Source: Ignelater luminosus (Eukaryota > Arthropoda > Insecta > Coleoptera > Elateridae). Taken from it: a stretch of DNA of 64,000 nt. Shown here piece after piece: positions 1-12,360 of this stretch. The stretch is taken from positions 333,984 through 397,983 of the forward strand of contig VTPC01089958.1 in the NCBI GenBank assembly GCA_011009095.1, in the 5' to 3' direction. Position numbers and translations under genes: made by a program. Every line of letters begins with the position of its first letter. Within the stretch, counting starts at the first letter, position 1. The notes under the pieces are model-generated. The model made no database searches. It worked only from the letters and a program-made list of their open reading frames with translations, and was not told the origin of the DNA.

Positions 1-1620
1 CAATCCACCCTTCAACTGAATTGGAGTACAGTTCATCACAAAAGAGACACTTGGCATTGATCAATTAAATTCCTCTTTGAAGTCATTTTCTTAGAGATCA
101 CTTTCTTCTTTTCCTTGTCGTTCTTTTCATTAATCAGAAGTCTCTTTTTTGGTGTTTTATTATTCACTTCTTTCTTTTCTTTAGTCTTGTCAATTCTACT
201 TTGAAGTCCAAGTTTATAAGGCGCAGCTGGTGTGATGGTTGCTTTTCTTTTTCTCTTTAGCATCAGCATGGGGAATTACCATTATGTTCTGTAGGGACAT
301 GCTGGGAAATCGTGTTTTTATTGGTACTATTTTAGAAAAGTCTGCTGTTGAGCTCCTCGACGTACTGGACATAGGAATGATTCTTTCGGTGTCCTAAGCA
401 GAACAAGAAGGTCGCTCTTTATCAATTTGATTGGGTCTAGCGTTCATTGGCTTTGAAGTTGTAATGCGAGCTGGCGAGGCAGATTGAGTTGTCGGTGCTT
501 CTTTATCAATGGCAGGGATTTACAGGACAGATCCCTGTTTTCTCAAACCCTTTTATGGATGTTCGCATATTGGCAGAATTGACATAAGCCGATCCAAAGA
601 GGGGTGCTATTTGCCCTGGGTTTGTTCTTAACCATTTCCTTGTTTTTGCTTCGTAGTAGACAGTCAGAGGTTTCATAAAAGAAACATCAAGTGGCTGGAG
701 CCTATGAGAGGTGTGTGATGGTAGACATACGAGAATCAGGGGCATACTTTTTGTATGCGTTGAATGCCCTTCAAACTTTAGAAGGACCACATTATCTTTG
801 TTGGCTTTAGGAAGGGCTACAGATTTTTTAAACCACTGCAAAAATAAATCAAAATTTATCCATCCTGTTTCCTGCACTTTAGCCTATGCTCCAGGAGACA
901 AACCTACTTTGAATTCCTTCTGTATTTGTTTCCTTGGGAAAATAAGCATTGGCAGCATGTAGGCACCAGTAGCTGACATACATATCTCAGCTGTAACATT
1001 CACTCCTCTTTCAGCAGATACTAAGACGCCGAGTTGACGCTTACCTCGTACAGCAATAACGCTTGAGTTGCCTTTCGGGTTTACTGTAATACCCGTCTCG
1101 TCGCAATTGTATGTTTATGTTCATCGAGAACTTCTTTTAAAATACAAAAAATGTCGTCACATTAGGCCGATTTAGCCCCAAGGAGCAAGCACCAGAGGTT
1201 GCATCTGGTTTTCGTAGCCTAAGTTCTGGGTGTCTATTCATACTTCATCCAGTCTTCACCGGTCATTTCAAACTTTTTATTGAAAGGGTAGATTAAATTA
1301 TTTTTGTCTGACAGTTGGAATGCAAAGTGACGGCAGTCACGCAATGTCAAACCAAGAAGTTGGGCTTCCACGTTCTGTAAATATTGCACTAACTCTTGTT
1401 CTTGTTCGGGTGAAGATACCAAGACATAGGGTCCCAATGATTTATTAATTGTTGCGTTTTTTCTTCTTTACATATCGTTGTAAGATGTTTTTGGCACATT
1501 AGATTGTACTGAAGCTTTTTTAAGTCCCATTTCCTTTCTTAGGACGGCATCTACAGCTTGCTTTAAATTTTCGACGGCCTGTTGGTTTTGCGTTCATAAT
1601 TTCTCACCATCTAAAAAACA
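1..1620 (-). pseudogene. pogo/Tigger-type DDE transposase remnant
   Basis: Read on the minus strand, the pieces occur in the order expected of insect pogo/Tigger/jerky-like transposases. About 1620-1490 gives an N-terminal psq-type helix-turn-helix (KQAVDAVLRKEMGLKKASV). Positions 1437-1234 give the CENP-B-type helix-turn-helix, with EQEQELVQYL and a PFN segment. Positions 877-506 give the end of the DDE_1 catalytic core, with a GHSTHT segment where the family has D-GH-SHT and then LPSHTSHRLQPLDVSFMKPL. Positions 269-36 give a lysine-rich tail. The last bases before the window edge read CLFCDELYSNSVEGW, the Cys-rich tail common in this family, in another frame. Stops and frameshifts separate the pieces, and the second catalytic Asp appears replaced by Glu (KFEGHS). 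It is dead, and its 3' end lies outside the window. Confidence 0.8.
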
Positions 1621-2829
1621 TTAGAATCAATTCACATGCAAATGCAAAATTGAAAGACTGCTTAGAATATTTTGACTCACCTTAGAAGAACTTACAGTTG
1701 AGATTGAAATGCAATTAAATGTACCGAGCGATAGTTTCGTTTTGTCTAACAGCAGATTTTTTAAATGTAAATTAAAAGAGATAGCATTACATGTGCTTAC
1801 TGATTTTCCTGCTAATCAATTAGGTGAAAATTTGTAATTGAGCAGCGAACAAGCTGGCAGATAAATTTATAAAAGGTGTTATTTACCTGTACTATGTAAG
1901 ATTATAAAAAAGTAAGGTTTTATCAAGGTTTATCTATTTATTAATGATTACGTTTGCACATATTGCAACACAGGTGTGCTACGTTAGACAAACGTTTTTT
2001 TAAAGCAATTAGATCTACGGTAGTAAATCATTTTAGACAAATTATTTATTTGTTCAATGATCAAAAACCAATTTTGCAATATTTTAAATATTGTCCTCTG
2101 CAAAACTTTTATCGTTAGCAGGTTATCTAGGTGCAATTAACTTAAACAATGTACGTTTTGGTACTTAAATTTAAAAACCTTTTGTATTCGAATGAATTGA
2201 AGAAGTTATTAGTTGTCGTTTTAAAACAGTTTATAAATAGCTTTATCTTTTATTGCAGATAAAGATTTATTTTTTAAAAAGCATAAACCATAATTCAGCT
2301 TTAATGAGATTACAAAAATTGCTTTGTCATTTCCTCCAGTTAGTACATATTTTCCTGTTTTCTTTATTATGGTTTGTGATTTGTTTGATGTTTTGTATTC
2401 TCAAGGGTGCGACTTTCCTTATTTCTCAATCGTCATCTAAATTTGGGATTTCCCTCAAGGTTTGCTAGAAGATACATTTTCGTTTCTTTTCATTTTTGGA
2501 GATACTTACATTTGCAGGAAATAGTTCTAATGGGAATTAATAGTAATATTTCTAAATGTATCTACATTTTATTTTAATTACTATTTTTTCATATAAACAA
2601 AGAATCTTGCTCTTAACCTTTATGAATTTCCATAACATAATTGAATTGGTGATTTGAGGCTCTTGAGATTACTTTTATTTTATTAAAAGTTGTTCAAATA
2701 TCTGGTAAAGTTATTTCGATTTATTTTACATTCAGTCTTTAGTTAGTCAACTGTTTAGTTGCTATAGCGAAATTTTATGTTTGTACTAGTCTGAAGTCTT
2801 ACTTAGTTACTTAATCCTAAGCCTTTCTA
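1621..2829. other. AT-rich non-coding stretch
   Basis: Very AT-rich DNA with no convincing coding signal. The only open frame (2253-2468, plus) is hydrophobic and low in complexity, with no family signature. No hairpin or tandem repeat stood out. Confidence 0.5.
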
Positions 2830-5600
2830 CCTTTTGGTGTACGGCCAGAGTGGAGCCAAGTTTTTACTTTTCTGCAAATTTCTTTCCATCGCTTCTTATC
2901 CCTCTTCTTTTCTCCGCTTCCTCATTTCATTTTAGTCTTAGTCTTCCTTTCTTATTTTTCCCTGTCACTCGCGTCTCATACACTTTTTTATCTAGTCTAT
3001 CGTTACTCATACGATACATATGACCGAACCACCTTAACTGACCTACCTTTATTCTTTCCCTTATTGGCTTGATCCCTAAGCTCTGCCAGTATGCCTTATT
3101 TTTTTTCTCTTGGTCTTATTTTCTATCCTCTTTAGAAATTTCATATCCATTACATTCACACGTGATTTAGTTTTTTCTGTCATTGTCCATGTCTCACTAC
3201 TGTAAGTTATTGTTAGTCTTATCACTTGTTTTACTATTTCTGTCTTGATCTCTTTCGGGATTTCTTTTTTTCCTAGAAACGTTGTTCTCATCGTATAGAA
3301 CATTTTTCCTGCTTTTTTCATACTCTCGTTTATTTCTTGATCTGTATTTCCACGACTTTGTATTGTTGTTTCAAAATATCTCGTTCCAATGTTTTTCCTT
3401 GTATCTGGATCTGATGTCTTTTCTTCTCTCCTGCAATTATCATTGTCTTCGATGCTCTCTTCAATTATTTTTCTGATTTTTCTTTCCATTATGCTTGCTA
3501 GTATTTTTCCGGAAATGCTTGTTAATGTAATTCCTCTATAGTTATTACAATCCCTCTTGCCCATTCTTTTGAGAGTTTTATTTCTTATATAATCTCGTTT
3601 ATTAGTTTGTTTAGTTGTTTATTCCTTTTTCTCCCATTAATTTTATCATCTCGGGTATTATGTTGTCTATTTATGGTGCCTTTCCCAATTTCATCTTTCT
3701 TATTGTGCCTCTATTAGTAGTTTTTCTTGTATGGGTTCTATATTCTATATTACCTTTTCTTCATCATCTTTTTCCACTTTAGCTATGTCTGTATGTGTCA
3801 ATTCTTGGAAATGTTGTCACCACCTGTCCATTATTTTCCCTTTTTCTATAATTATGTGTCTTTCTTTATCTTTTATGTTAATCACATTATATTCCTTCTT
3901 TCGTCTTCGTTGTTTAAGAGTACCGTAGAATACTTTTTGGTTTTCTCTGTAGTTTTTGGTAATTTTTCCCTAAATTCTATCCATCGATCTATCTTCTGCT
4001 TTTGTAATTTCTGTCTTGACTTTTTCCCGTTTTTCCTTGTACTTTTTATAACCTTTTGGGCTTTTTGTTTCTATATATCTTTTCCAACTATTTTTTTTTC
4101 TTTTGCAATTCTTTTAATTTCTGTGGTCCACCAATCTGTTCTTTTTATATGTTTGTTTGTTATTTTTGTATCACCACAGCACTCCTTACTGCATCTAATA
4201 GGCTGTTTTTGAATTTATTCAATTTCTCTTCTATTCCATATCCGTCTGGTTTTTCAAATTTTTGTTTAATATCTCTTGATACTTTCGACTTTATTTTTAT
4301 CTTCTTTCTGTTTTCTCTCTGTTTTTGCTTTATCAGTCTAATTTTACCAAATAGTGGTCACTTCCGATTTCCGCTTTTCTTGAAACTTTTACATCGTTTA
4401 CCATTTTCCATTTGCTTTTCTTTATTAGAAAAAATCAGTTAAATATTTTTCTTGTATACTTATGGATGTCCTTATGTATAAATTTTGTATTGCTTATTAT
4501 TAATTTATTTTCCATACACATTTTTATATTCTTTCTCTGTTGTTGTTTTTTATTTCTTCTTCTTCTTTTCCCGAGCATTCTTCTATTCCTTTATTTTGAT
4601 TTTCTACTCTGCTGTTTGAATGTCCCATTGTTATCATATTATCTTCTCCTTTATCAAATACTCTCTACAATTCTTTATACAAATTATCTTTGTTCCCTTT
4701 CCTTGCATCTTTGTTTACTCCATAGACTATTATTATTGTCCATATTTCTTCATCTAATACTTTTATTTCTATGTTTGGGATTCTCTCATTTACATATTCT
4801 TTTTTAATTACGTTTGTCAACTGAACTGATCGTTCCTATTCCTTCTTTTGATTCTTCTTTGCCTTCTACTCCAGACCATTTCCCTTCTTTTTTGTTTCCT
4901 AGTAATTGCACTATGTGTTTTATTATTTTCCCCACGATTTCTTCCTCTTTTCCTTTTATACTTCTTAGATTCCACGTGCCTATTCTCATAATTTCTTGTT
5001 TTTTTTTTATTTTTTATTTTTATCCTGCTTGTGTCTATCGTCATATCCTTTTCTAATATTACCTTTTTCTTTGCTAAAGTCGTCATCATTTTTTTCCCAT
5101 CTTCTTCGTTTTTCTCAGTTTTTTGACTTGGGGTTCGATGTGTCTCTTTTATGCTTTAGTAGTTTTTCTTTTTCTTTATCCCATTTGTATTCCTTTCCTT
5201 CTATTGTAATTTTCTGATACCCTATCTTGATCTTTTTTCCGCCCTTCTTCTCATCCTCTGCCATCTGCTTCAATTTACTTTGGATTTCGCGGTCCTCTTT
5301 TGTTGATTCTTTCTTTTAAGTTTTTTAGTTTATTTTTATTTGTCATCACTTCCTCTTTATCTCTTGTGTTGTCCAGTTCGATTTTGTATACTTTCTTTCT
5401 TATTTTTATCGCATCCTTAATTTTAATTTTTATGTCCATATTCTTCTCTATAGAATCTTCCAATTCTGTCTTCAGCTCCCCCTTGTCTTCCTTTTCGACG
5501 CACATAGAAAAAAGAGGAAAAGAATTTTGCCAAGACGAAATAGTCAGTCACTTCATATCCAATTTATTGAACTTGAATGATCATGCAACCTTTATTATCA
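2830..5600 (-). mobile_element. Decayed LINE retrotransposon (ORF1, endonuclease, RT fragments)
   Basis: Read on the minus strand this is a non-LTR element in 5'-to-3' order. Positions 5505-5275 code a charged, coiled-coil-like ORF1 (IELDNTRDKEEVMTNKNKLK). Positions 5270-5000 are Lys/Glu-rich and contain GYQKITIEGKEYKWDKEKEK. At 4989 the apurinic endonuclease domain starts as MRIGTWNLRSIKGKEEEI. A reverse-transcriptase piece spans 3564-3076, with NNYRGITLTSISGKILA at its start and YSSETWTMTEKTKSRVNVMDMKFLKR near its end. The 3' tail at about 3040-2900 reads MYRMSNDRLDKKVYETRVTG. The middle of the RT is missing and the frame is broken many times. The plus strand here is pyrimidine-rich, which produces many hydrophobic shadow frames. 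I would place it near RTE/CFDP2-like LINEs but cannot assign a clade. Confidence 0.8.
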
Positions 5601-5639
5601 ATCTCAATTCTAAAATTGTTTTTTTATCGAAGAATTAGT

Positions 5640-6379
5640 TGCTGTTATATATTGTAAATCTCCTTGATCACAATGAGAAAAAACAGAAGATTGTAAAGAA
5701 ATATTCGTATCTGATGCACAACGTTCTCGAAACATAACTGAAACCAAATAGTCACATGCATCAACCAAATGCATCCTTCGTCCACCTAATAAGATTCTAT
5801 GAAATGGACTTGATAGTACAGAAAAACCTTGGGGCGTCGTAATTTATAATATAGCACGTCTTAGTTAGTAAAAGAAGGGTAGAAACCGGACCATTAACAT
5901 TAGCGACGGCACGCCATATCGATGCAATTTGGTTTGTTGTGTTTGGCAAAAGATGCCTCACCTTGCGGTAAAAACTTCTGACAGTTGTCCATCGATTGAT
6001 CTCTTTGGGCCAACTTTGATCCCAGTCTTTAGCCCCTCCCTATTCTGAACCAATCCTGAAACTTTATTAATCTAAATGAAACTTGAGAAGCATAATTTAG
6101 CAACTAAAACTAACTGATCTGTTGACCGATAGGGTAGCAAGCTGTCGGAAGAATAATTAAGGGTATCAAGAAATTCTAACTAAAAAAACTGGGATGCTTT
6201 TTCTTGCCTCATCATACCATCTAGTTTGCCCTCGCACCCTCTATCCTAACTAAGCCAATAAGCATGCTAGACAATTAGACTCCCATGTGGACAAAAGTTT
6301 TGTATCCATAGAAGCTCCAAACAGCTTTTAACTTGAGAACTCCAGCTTAGAAATTCTCAAAGAAATACCACTCTTAGCC
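5640..6379. other. Unassigned intergenic DNA
   Basis: No open frame of note and no recognisable repeat; base composition is mixed. Probably old TE-derived or neutral sequence. Confidence 0.4.
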
Positions 6380-6930
6380 GATGTCATTAACCCTCTGTTG
6401 TCTGTGGCAGTTTCATGTCTACTATGTACTCTGTACCTACCCTTTTTAAGCACCTAGACAAGATTCGCTTGCTTCCGTTCTGATTTTAACCGTTCAACTA
6501 CTTTTGCGAACTTTCAAGACTCATTTTACCATTAGCGACTCAGTATATTCGGTCTGCCTTGTCAGGGTTTCTTGGTTACTTATCCACTGCCGTCTCCAAT
6601 CTCTGATTTATCGCCCCTTTATGCCGCTCTTCTATTGGACAATCAAATATGGCATGTTCCGCAATTCTTTATCGATACGCACCAGATAGAAACTAAAGCT
6701 TGTCCGTGAGCACTTGAATCTTCTCTCTTTTTAGTTTTGCTATTTTCTTTCGTCTGCCACTCGGTAGCAGTTTTGCAGTGAGTCCGCCAGTTTCTACTCC
6801 TCTCTATCTCTTGTTCCATCGTCTCGGTAAATAATAATTACTCCTTCCAGCCCTTCTCCTGTTGTCGCCTCTTTTAGGAACTCGTTTACTTTTTCATCCC
6901 CCTGAATAAAGTCTCCGTATACCTTATCTC
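6380..6930 (-). mobile_element. Possible LINE 3' fragment
   Basis: The minus strand at about 6665-6590 reads EHAIFDCPIEERHKGAINQR, which resembles the C-terminal H-x-F-x-C-(x)n-R module that follows the RT domain in R1- and jockey-like LINEs. The flanks have no stable frame. The call rests on this short motif only. Confidence 0.35.
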
Positions 6931-6934
6931 CCGT

Positions 6935-7560
6935 ACGAGGTGGCGCTCAAGATTTCCCAGAATTTGCTCATAAAAACATGAATACTTAAGTTGACTGCTA
7001 ATTTCCACCATCACTTTCAAAGTAGTCACCTTGGGCTCGAATACAACAATTCTAGTGACTTTCCCATTTTTTGAAAGTACTCACTGGAAAGTTTCCAGGC
7101 TTTAGTGTGTTCAGTATCTGCTGTTTCCGCTTGGGTCTCTTTAAGAGAGTCAAAACGATGCTTTATCAACCGGAATTTTGTTTTAGAAGAAACGTAGAAC
7201 TTGCACGGGGCCAGATCGGGCGAGTACAGGGGATGCGGAAGGGTGGCTATGTTATTTTTTGCCAGGAGGTCTCTGACAATGAGCGAGGTGTGTGCGAGCG
7301 CATTGTCATGATCCAGTAACCATTTTCCCGTGTTTCACATGTTAGGCCGTTTATGCCTCACATTTTCACTTTTTTACGCACTTTTGCGATAATTTCGGGA
7401 GTTATACATGATGATGGTCGACCGGAATGTTTGTCATCTTCCATTTATTCCCGGCCTTCTTTGAACCTCTTAAACCACTCAAATGCTGTTACTTTTTAAT
7501 TTTAATTTAATTCAAATTTTTTACTTTTTGACATCAGCCATTTCGACATTTGCAGAAGCA
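6935..7560 (-). mobile_element. Internally deleted mariner-family transposon
   Basis: On the minus strand, about 7495-7345 gives the N-terminal region of a mariner transposase (AFEWFKRFKEGRE, then SGRPSSCITPEIIAKVRKKV). It passes directly, near 7325, into the second catalytic block: LLDHDNALAHTSLIVRDLL followed by LYSPDLAPCKFY at about 7317-7190. The normal 100 or more residues between these blocks, including the first catalytic Asp, are missing, so this is an internal deletion derivative. The YSPDLAPCDF block has K in place of its usual Asp, so the site is dead. The terminal repeats were not resolved. Confidence 0.75.
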
Positions 7561-7689
7561 CAAGAACACGTGTACTCAGAAAGACATCAGTTGGCAGACT
7601 AATGGTTGAAATGAATGTACACCTAGAGGCACCCAGCGTCAGTACTTCGTACCACTAATTGTTATTGATATTTGAATTATGAGTAGCAC

Positions 7690-10280
7690 CTAGTGCATAC
7701 TTCTTTCGTCGATTTTCGCATTCTCGCTATCTGAGCAAACTTCTCTGTTTTTTCATCTCCGCTCTCATCGAGTGCAGATCTAAAGATATCCGCATCTTTC
7801 TTCGATTCTGCAACCTTCTAATTCTAGTTTTCCCTGTTCTAGTCATTTTTAGTTTTTAAATTCGATGTTTTTAACTGCATTTTCTTGTAGAAACAGATCC
7901 AGGAGCAGTAGTTGGCTTAAAACCATAGCTGTGGGCCTCTCTTGGTAGATACTTTTCCTGTTGAACACCGCCTCTGTCTTCTTTATATTGAATTTGAATT
8001 TGACATTAAATGTAGCACCTTACAATAGCATGATCTACCTAAAATCTAGTTCGCATTCTGTGATGTGCTTTGCACAAGGTGTATGTAATATATTCAGGAT
8101 GAAGTTGATATGAAAATAATTTCAAGAATTATTACGTATATGAAGAACAAAATTACGAAAAACGTATGGGATTTCTTTAAATATAATTTGTAATGTTATT
8201 TTAAAATTCGCACTAAATCCGCCCCTGTTTTTCAATTTCGTTCGGATATTTGTTTTCTTGACGCGCAATATTTAATTTGTTTCATTAAACGAATGTTTGT
8301 TGTAATGTTATTTTAAACAATTAATATTTTTGTGGTCTCGACACCTAGACTCCAGTGGACGTGTCTTTCGGTGATTTCCAATATCAAATGCCCAGAATCA
8401 TTAGTTGCAATATTGCAGTCACACAGTCTCGGGGAAGTCAAATTTAAACTAGCGAATCTACAAGTAAAATTTTCCATTGTCGCATAAAGAGTATTAATGT
8501 CTTAATCTGTTAGGGTGTATATCCGACATTTTAACCCCACTTCCGCAAGTACGAACTGCGTAACAAAAAAAACGCAGAGGTTAGGCATTACGTGGATAGC
8601 TGTTGACTTGAACCAACGTGTGGTAATTTTCGACGTTTACCTCTACATCCCCTAATTGGATTCAAACCAAATTAAGTGAAGCGATCCTCTTAGAAAAAAA
8701 AGAGATCGGACTGGAGAAATCGTAATTTCTTCGTGTCAGAGACGCGCAATAGTCGCGGAAGAAAGTGGTTTGTTTGCCAACAGCAAGGCTTATAAATTTC
8801 GTTATCGTGGGGAATGTATAACCCAAATATAATTACGCTGGTGTTCTCCAGGAAGCAGAAATTGTAAAGGGTAGGAACGCAACCATTTTGGCCCCGTTGG
8901 TGTAGCATCTGTGTGTATACTACATTTTGGAAGCTCCGCAAAATTTTAATAGTGCTTGAGACTCAGTGATTTTCGTTTATAAAATTGTGTGTAAACGCCT
9001 GGATTTTGTTCTTATGTTTTTTTTGTGATTAACGTAAAATAAGTGGTTGTTCTTCGAAATTAAAGTTTTCTCAATTATTGGATCTAGCTGCCTTTCGTCG
9101 GAAAACAGAGGTCTGCACATACCTTCTGGAAGAAAGAATTCCTGTATGAGTAAGAAAGAAAACCTGCTATGTTTTATTATATGAATTTTAATGTTTAAAG
9201 ACTAGGAGAACGTCGAACTTTGTGAAATATTTTATACGAAAACTTTGCTTAGACAGGATCAGTTTCGTATTGTTTTATTGAATCATAATTTTTTTTTAAG
9301 TAACTTTTTAACTAATTTGTAACAGGAACGTTCCCAGGTAATTTTAGCTGGTGTTTGATAAATTGTTGCAACAAAATTACTAACTTGGCAATCATTTCTT
9401 TGTTCTTAAATTTAAAGTTCAGTTGCCAATATTTAACAATTTATGATCAAGTTTACCTTAGTCGGGTTAATTAATATTTGAATTTTGATCTTTTGTGTTC
9501 CATTTTAAAATTTTAACGTAACAGAATCATTTCGCTTTGTTTATTGTAATAATTTGTTTTTCTTGTAGTTTGTTTCTGTTTTTATTATTTTATCGACTCT
9601 GTTCTCCAAACAGAAATTAATTTATGCCTCTTATTGATATTCTTTTGTTATTGTTTTTTGTATTTTTGTTTGTGTGTGTTTGACTCATTTTTTTATTATC
9701 ATTATTGTTTTAATAAATGTAAGTAAGGTCGACTTCTTGTATTTTTGTTTTTGTAAGTGGATCTCTGGTCCAGGCGAAGCAACTTAATTTCATTATTTTG
9801 TTCTTATGGCTATCAAAAAGCACGTAGTGTATATTCCAAATTTCAATTATAGACTAGATATGTTTGCTCAAGAGAGAAGTAAATATTGAATTGGCATTTC
9901 TCTCTTGTATCGTTTTAAAAGAAGGAAGTCTTCAGAGGACTTCATTAGCAAAATTAAGTAAGACAAATCAGTGCTTATACAGTGTTTATTTTGTGTATTG
10001 AGTCTCATTGGTGAGACGTCAGAGCGAGTTTTAATAGAGCTTCCACGAGGTAAGTTACACACAGGGTGAGGTTTCGTAAGAGGCCTATATACAGGGTGTC
10101 GGATTCACGAGTAGTCGCGTGACCGACCATCAGAACCCTTCGATCTACGACTGCTGTCGCCCTCTTTTACGACCATCTATTAGTTTAATAAGAGTTTTGG
10201 AAATCGGTGAGCTTCTCTTTGTGAGAGATTAGCCAAGTTTATTTGAGAATCCACCCCATTTGCGGCATGAGCTACGGGAT
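7690..10280. other. AT-rich non-coding stretch with a repeat end
   Basis: About 2.6 kb with only short open frames lacking family signatures. At 10090-10102 there is a 'tatacagggtgtc' sequence, like the termini of the mini-element at 12293-12360 and similar motifs at 12473 and 20385, so a repeat end probably lies here. Confidence 0.4.
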
Positions 10281-11284
10281 TTAACATCTACCATTGGTCT
10301 GGACGGGACTTGTGCATACCTTTGAGCACTGGCCCGTTACAAATTTATTGCTTCTATATCCCAAGCATAGGCTTGGAATTGTTTTTGCTGGCCTTTCAAG
10401 GGAAATGCCTAGTTTGGCAACTTTGAAGAGACATTTTACTTCGACGATGACATCTGTCCCAACCAATCCTAGGATAAAATGTAATTTATTTGAAGAAGTT
10501 TTGTTAGATAAACAAGAAAGTCTTACCATCGGGTAATGCGCCCAAGAAAGAATTTTCTACATCGATAAATAGTCCACTCTGTTTTACAGACACCCCCAAA
10601 ACTTCCTCCAGCAGAGAAACAGCAACTGCTTCCTTCATCTTTCCATATTCGACTGCTTCAGAAGTAAAGGTGTGAGGAGTTATATGGACTTCACCAAAGA
10701 ATGGCATGGTGTATAATTACGCCGTTTTATAACTGCTTCGAAATTTGAAGCAGTTAACCTTTCTGATCTCTCTATTCTGTACAGATGGTTATCAAACTGT
10801 CCCACTGTAGTTTCTGAGATTTGATCGCACATTTCTTGAGTTAAGATATAAACAAATTTTTGGATGCAAGATGAATACAAAGTGGAAGGCAGCCAGTTGG
10901 AAATACCAGAATCCGTAATAGCGCATAAAACTTAGTACTCCAAACGCCCCGGATTTGTATTTTCATATTGCTGACTTCCATGTTGTACAGTTCAGATCAT
11001 ACTTGCAAAGTCTTCAACTTTCTGTTACATTCTTCCGCTAATTCTTCAGCTGTTAATTCTTTTTCTAAGGTTAACGGACCATAATCTACATTGCATGCCG
11101 CTTTATGATTTAGTGGTTTAGATTTTTGTTTTGGTGTGGACCCAAAATGTAACTTCCGTTTATATTTTTTCTGTGATGTCATAAGTTTTTTAAATAATTT
11201 TCCAGGACTTTGCTTAAGAGCTTTTTTCCACGGACTCGTATGCCTAGAATTTTGCAAATGTAGAACTACGAGAAAGAAGTGCAT
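10281..11284 (-). pseudogene. YqaJ-type exonuclease/recombinase domain of a TE, with an intron
   Basis: The minus strand codes parts of the YqaJ-like (lambda exonuclease fold) protein common in arthropod repeats. Positions 11284-10997 give a basic N-terminal segment with DYGPLTLEKELTAEELAEE. Positions 10880-10680 give ERSERLTASNFEAVIKRRN, the usual start of the domain. Positions 10707-10527 give SEAVEYGKMKEA, then SGLFIDVENSFLGALPDG. Next comes a GT-AG intron of 58 bp (10526-10469). Exon 2 from 10468 continues in phase as LVGTDVIVEVKC, which completes the nuclease core (D and E-x-K). A frameshift near 10700 separates the first two pieces of the domain, and the region after EVKC soon loses similarity. 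Known family role: 5'-to-3' exonuclease. Inferred status: decayed copy. Confidence 0.7.
10469..10526 (-). other. 58-bp GT-AG intron in the YqaJ-type gene
   Basis: On the minus strand the donor reads gatg|gtaaga and the acceptor atcctag|gattgg. Removal joins LGALPDG to LVGTDVIVEVKC in one frame, which matches the usual order in this family. The intron itself carries an alternative in-frame reading that would insert unrelated residues. Confidence 0.75.
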
Positions 11285-11344
11285 TTACTTATTGAGCAAA
11301 ATACCCTCATTGTATCTCAAAGCTGTGAGATGCGACCTTGTTTG

Positions 11345-12292
11345 AAAAGACGACCTTTGTGTTAAGTTAAGTTTTTTACCCATGTTGAAACGGACTAATA
11401 TGCTCATGAAAATCTCGTCTCGGTTATTGGTTTCATTATCGATCAATAACGCACCTTTCCATATTACAACATTTAGAGCACCTACAAGAATATATTATAT
11501 TATATATCGCTTTCAAGTTTTGCTAAAACAACCTTGAATAAATCTTAATAGTCCAGAAGATATTGCAGTATCTAATTGGCACAACACAGAGTCGTGTTGA
11601 AAAATTAGTGTATTTTTTAAGCACAGGCTTCTGCTTACAAAATACAATACAACAAAATACAATTTTTCAACACGATGGCGCACCAGCGCATTCGTCACGT
11701 TACAAACCATCTTAATAATATGTATTGATCATGAATTGGTCGTCATGGCCCTTTACGATGACCTGCAACATGTAATGTAGTAGTAGGTACTGTTTTGTTA
11801 GAAATATATGTACATGTACATATGCATAATTCAAACGTTAGTTGCAACCACTGTTTCTAAGCACAGCCCTCTTTACTAAATGTGGTTATTTAAATTAACA
11901 AAATTAGCGTTTTTACAAAATAACGCTTAAACCACCGCAGATAAATTAAATTTTAAGTCTGATTATACAGAAATTTTCATATCGTTCTATTTAAAAATAT
12001 CAAGTTATCCATGATTGAAGATCTTCATTTTCAATGGTCCATAATGGGACCATAGTAATCTTTAACAAAGTCATTTGTAACACAATTGATATAGCAACCT
12101 GTATTTGACACGGTAATCAAACCGTATCTTCGTATCCTGTTTAGCTCCAGAGATATTTCAAAATTTCTTAAACAATGTAAAACTAAATTTTTTCAAAGAG
12201 TATTAAATATCTCGAAAACGACACAATTTAGACCAAACATATAGTTAATAAAAATGAATTTAAATGTAATAGGGAATCCAAAAATGAAGTAA
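11345..12292. other. Unassigned AT-rich DNA
   Basis: No coding signal beyond short frames. The open frame on the minus strand at 11513-11710 has no recognisable motif. Confidence 0.4.
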
Positions 12293-12360
12293 TATACAGG
12301 GTGTTCCATTTGAAAAGATAAAGTAAGATGCTGCCACAAACAAATAGAACACCCTGTATA
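12293..12360. repeat. 68-bp mini inverted-repeat element (MITE)
   Basis: The left arm tatacagggtgttccatttg (12293-12312) and the right arm caaatagaacaccctgtata (12341-12360) are inverted copies with one mismatch over 20 bp and a 28-bp centre. The outer 'TA' bases suit a TA target-site duplication, as in the Tc1/mariner group. Related CACCCTGTATA ends occur at about 12473, 20385 and 20430. Confidence 0.65.

Noticed and set aside
3282..5217. Many hydrophobic plus-strand open frames (Phe/Leu/Ser-rich)
   Set aside because: They are the complement of the purine-rich, Lys/Glu-coding LINE on the minus strand, with low complexity and no real membrane-protein features.
8690..8941. 83-residue minus-strand frame
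   Set aside because: No motif, starts and stops arbitrary within AT-rich DNA.
10281..10536. Plus-strand open frame of 80 residues
   Set aside because: It is the shadow of the YqaJ-type exon on the minus strand, which has the conserved EVKC block.
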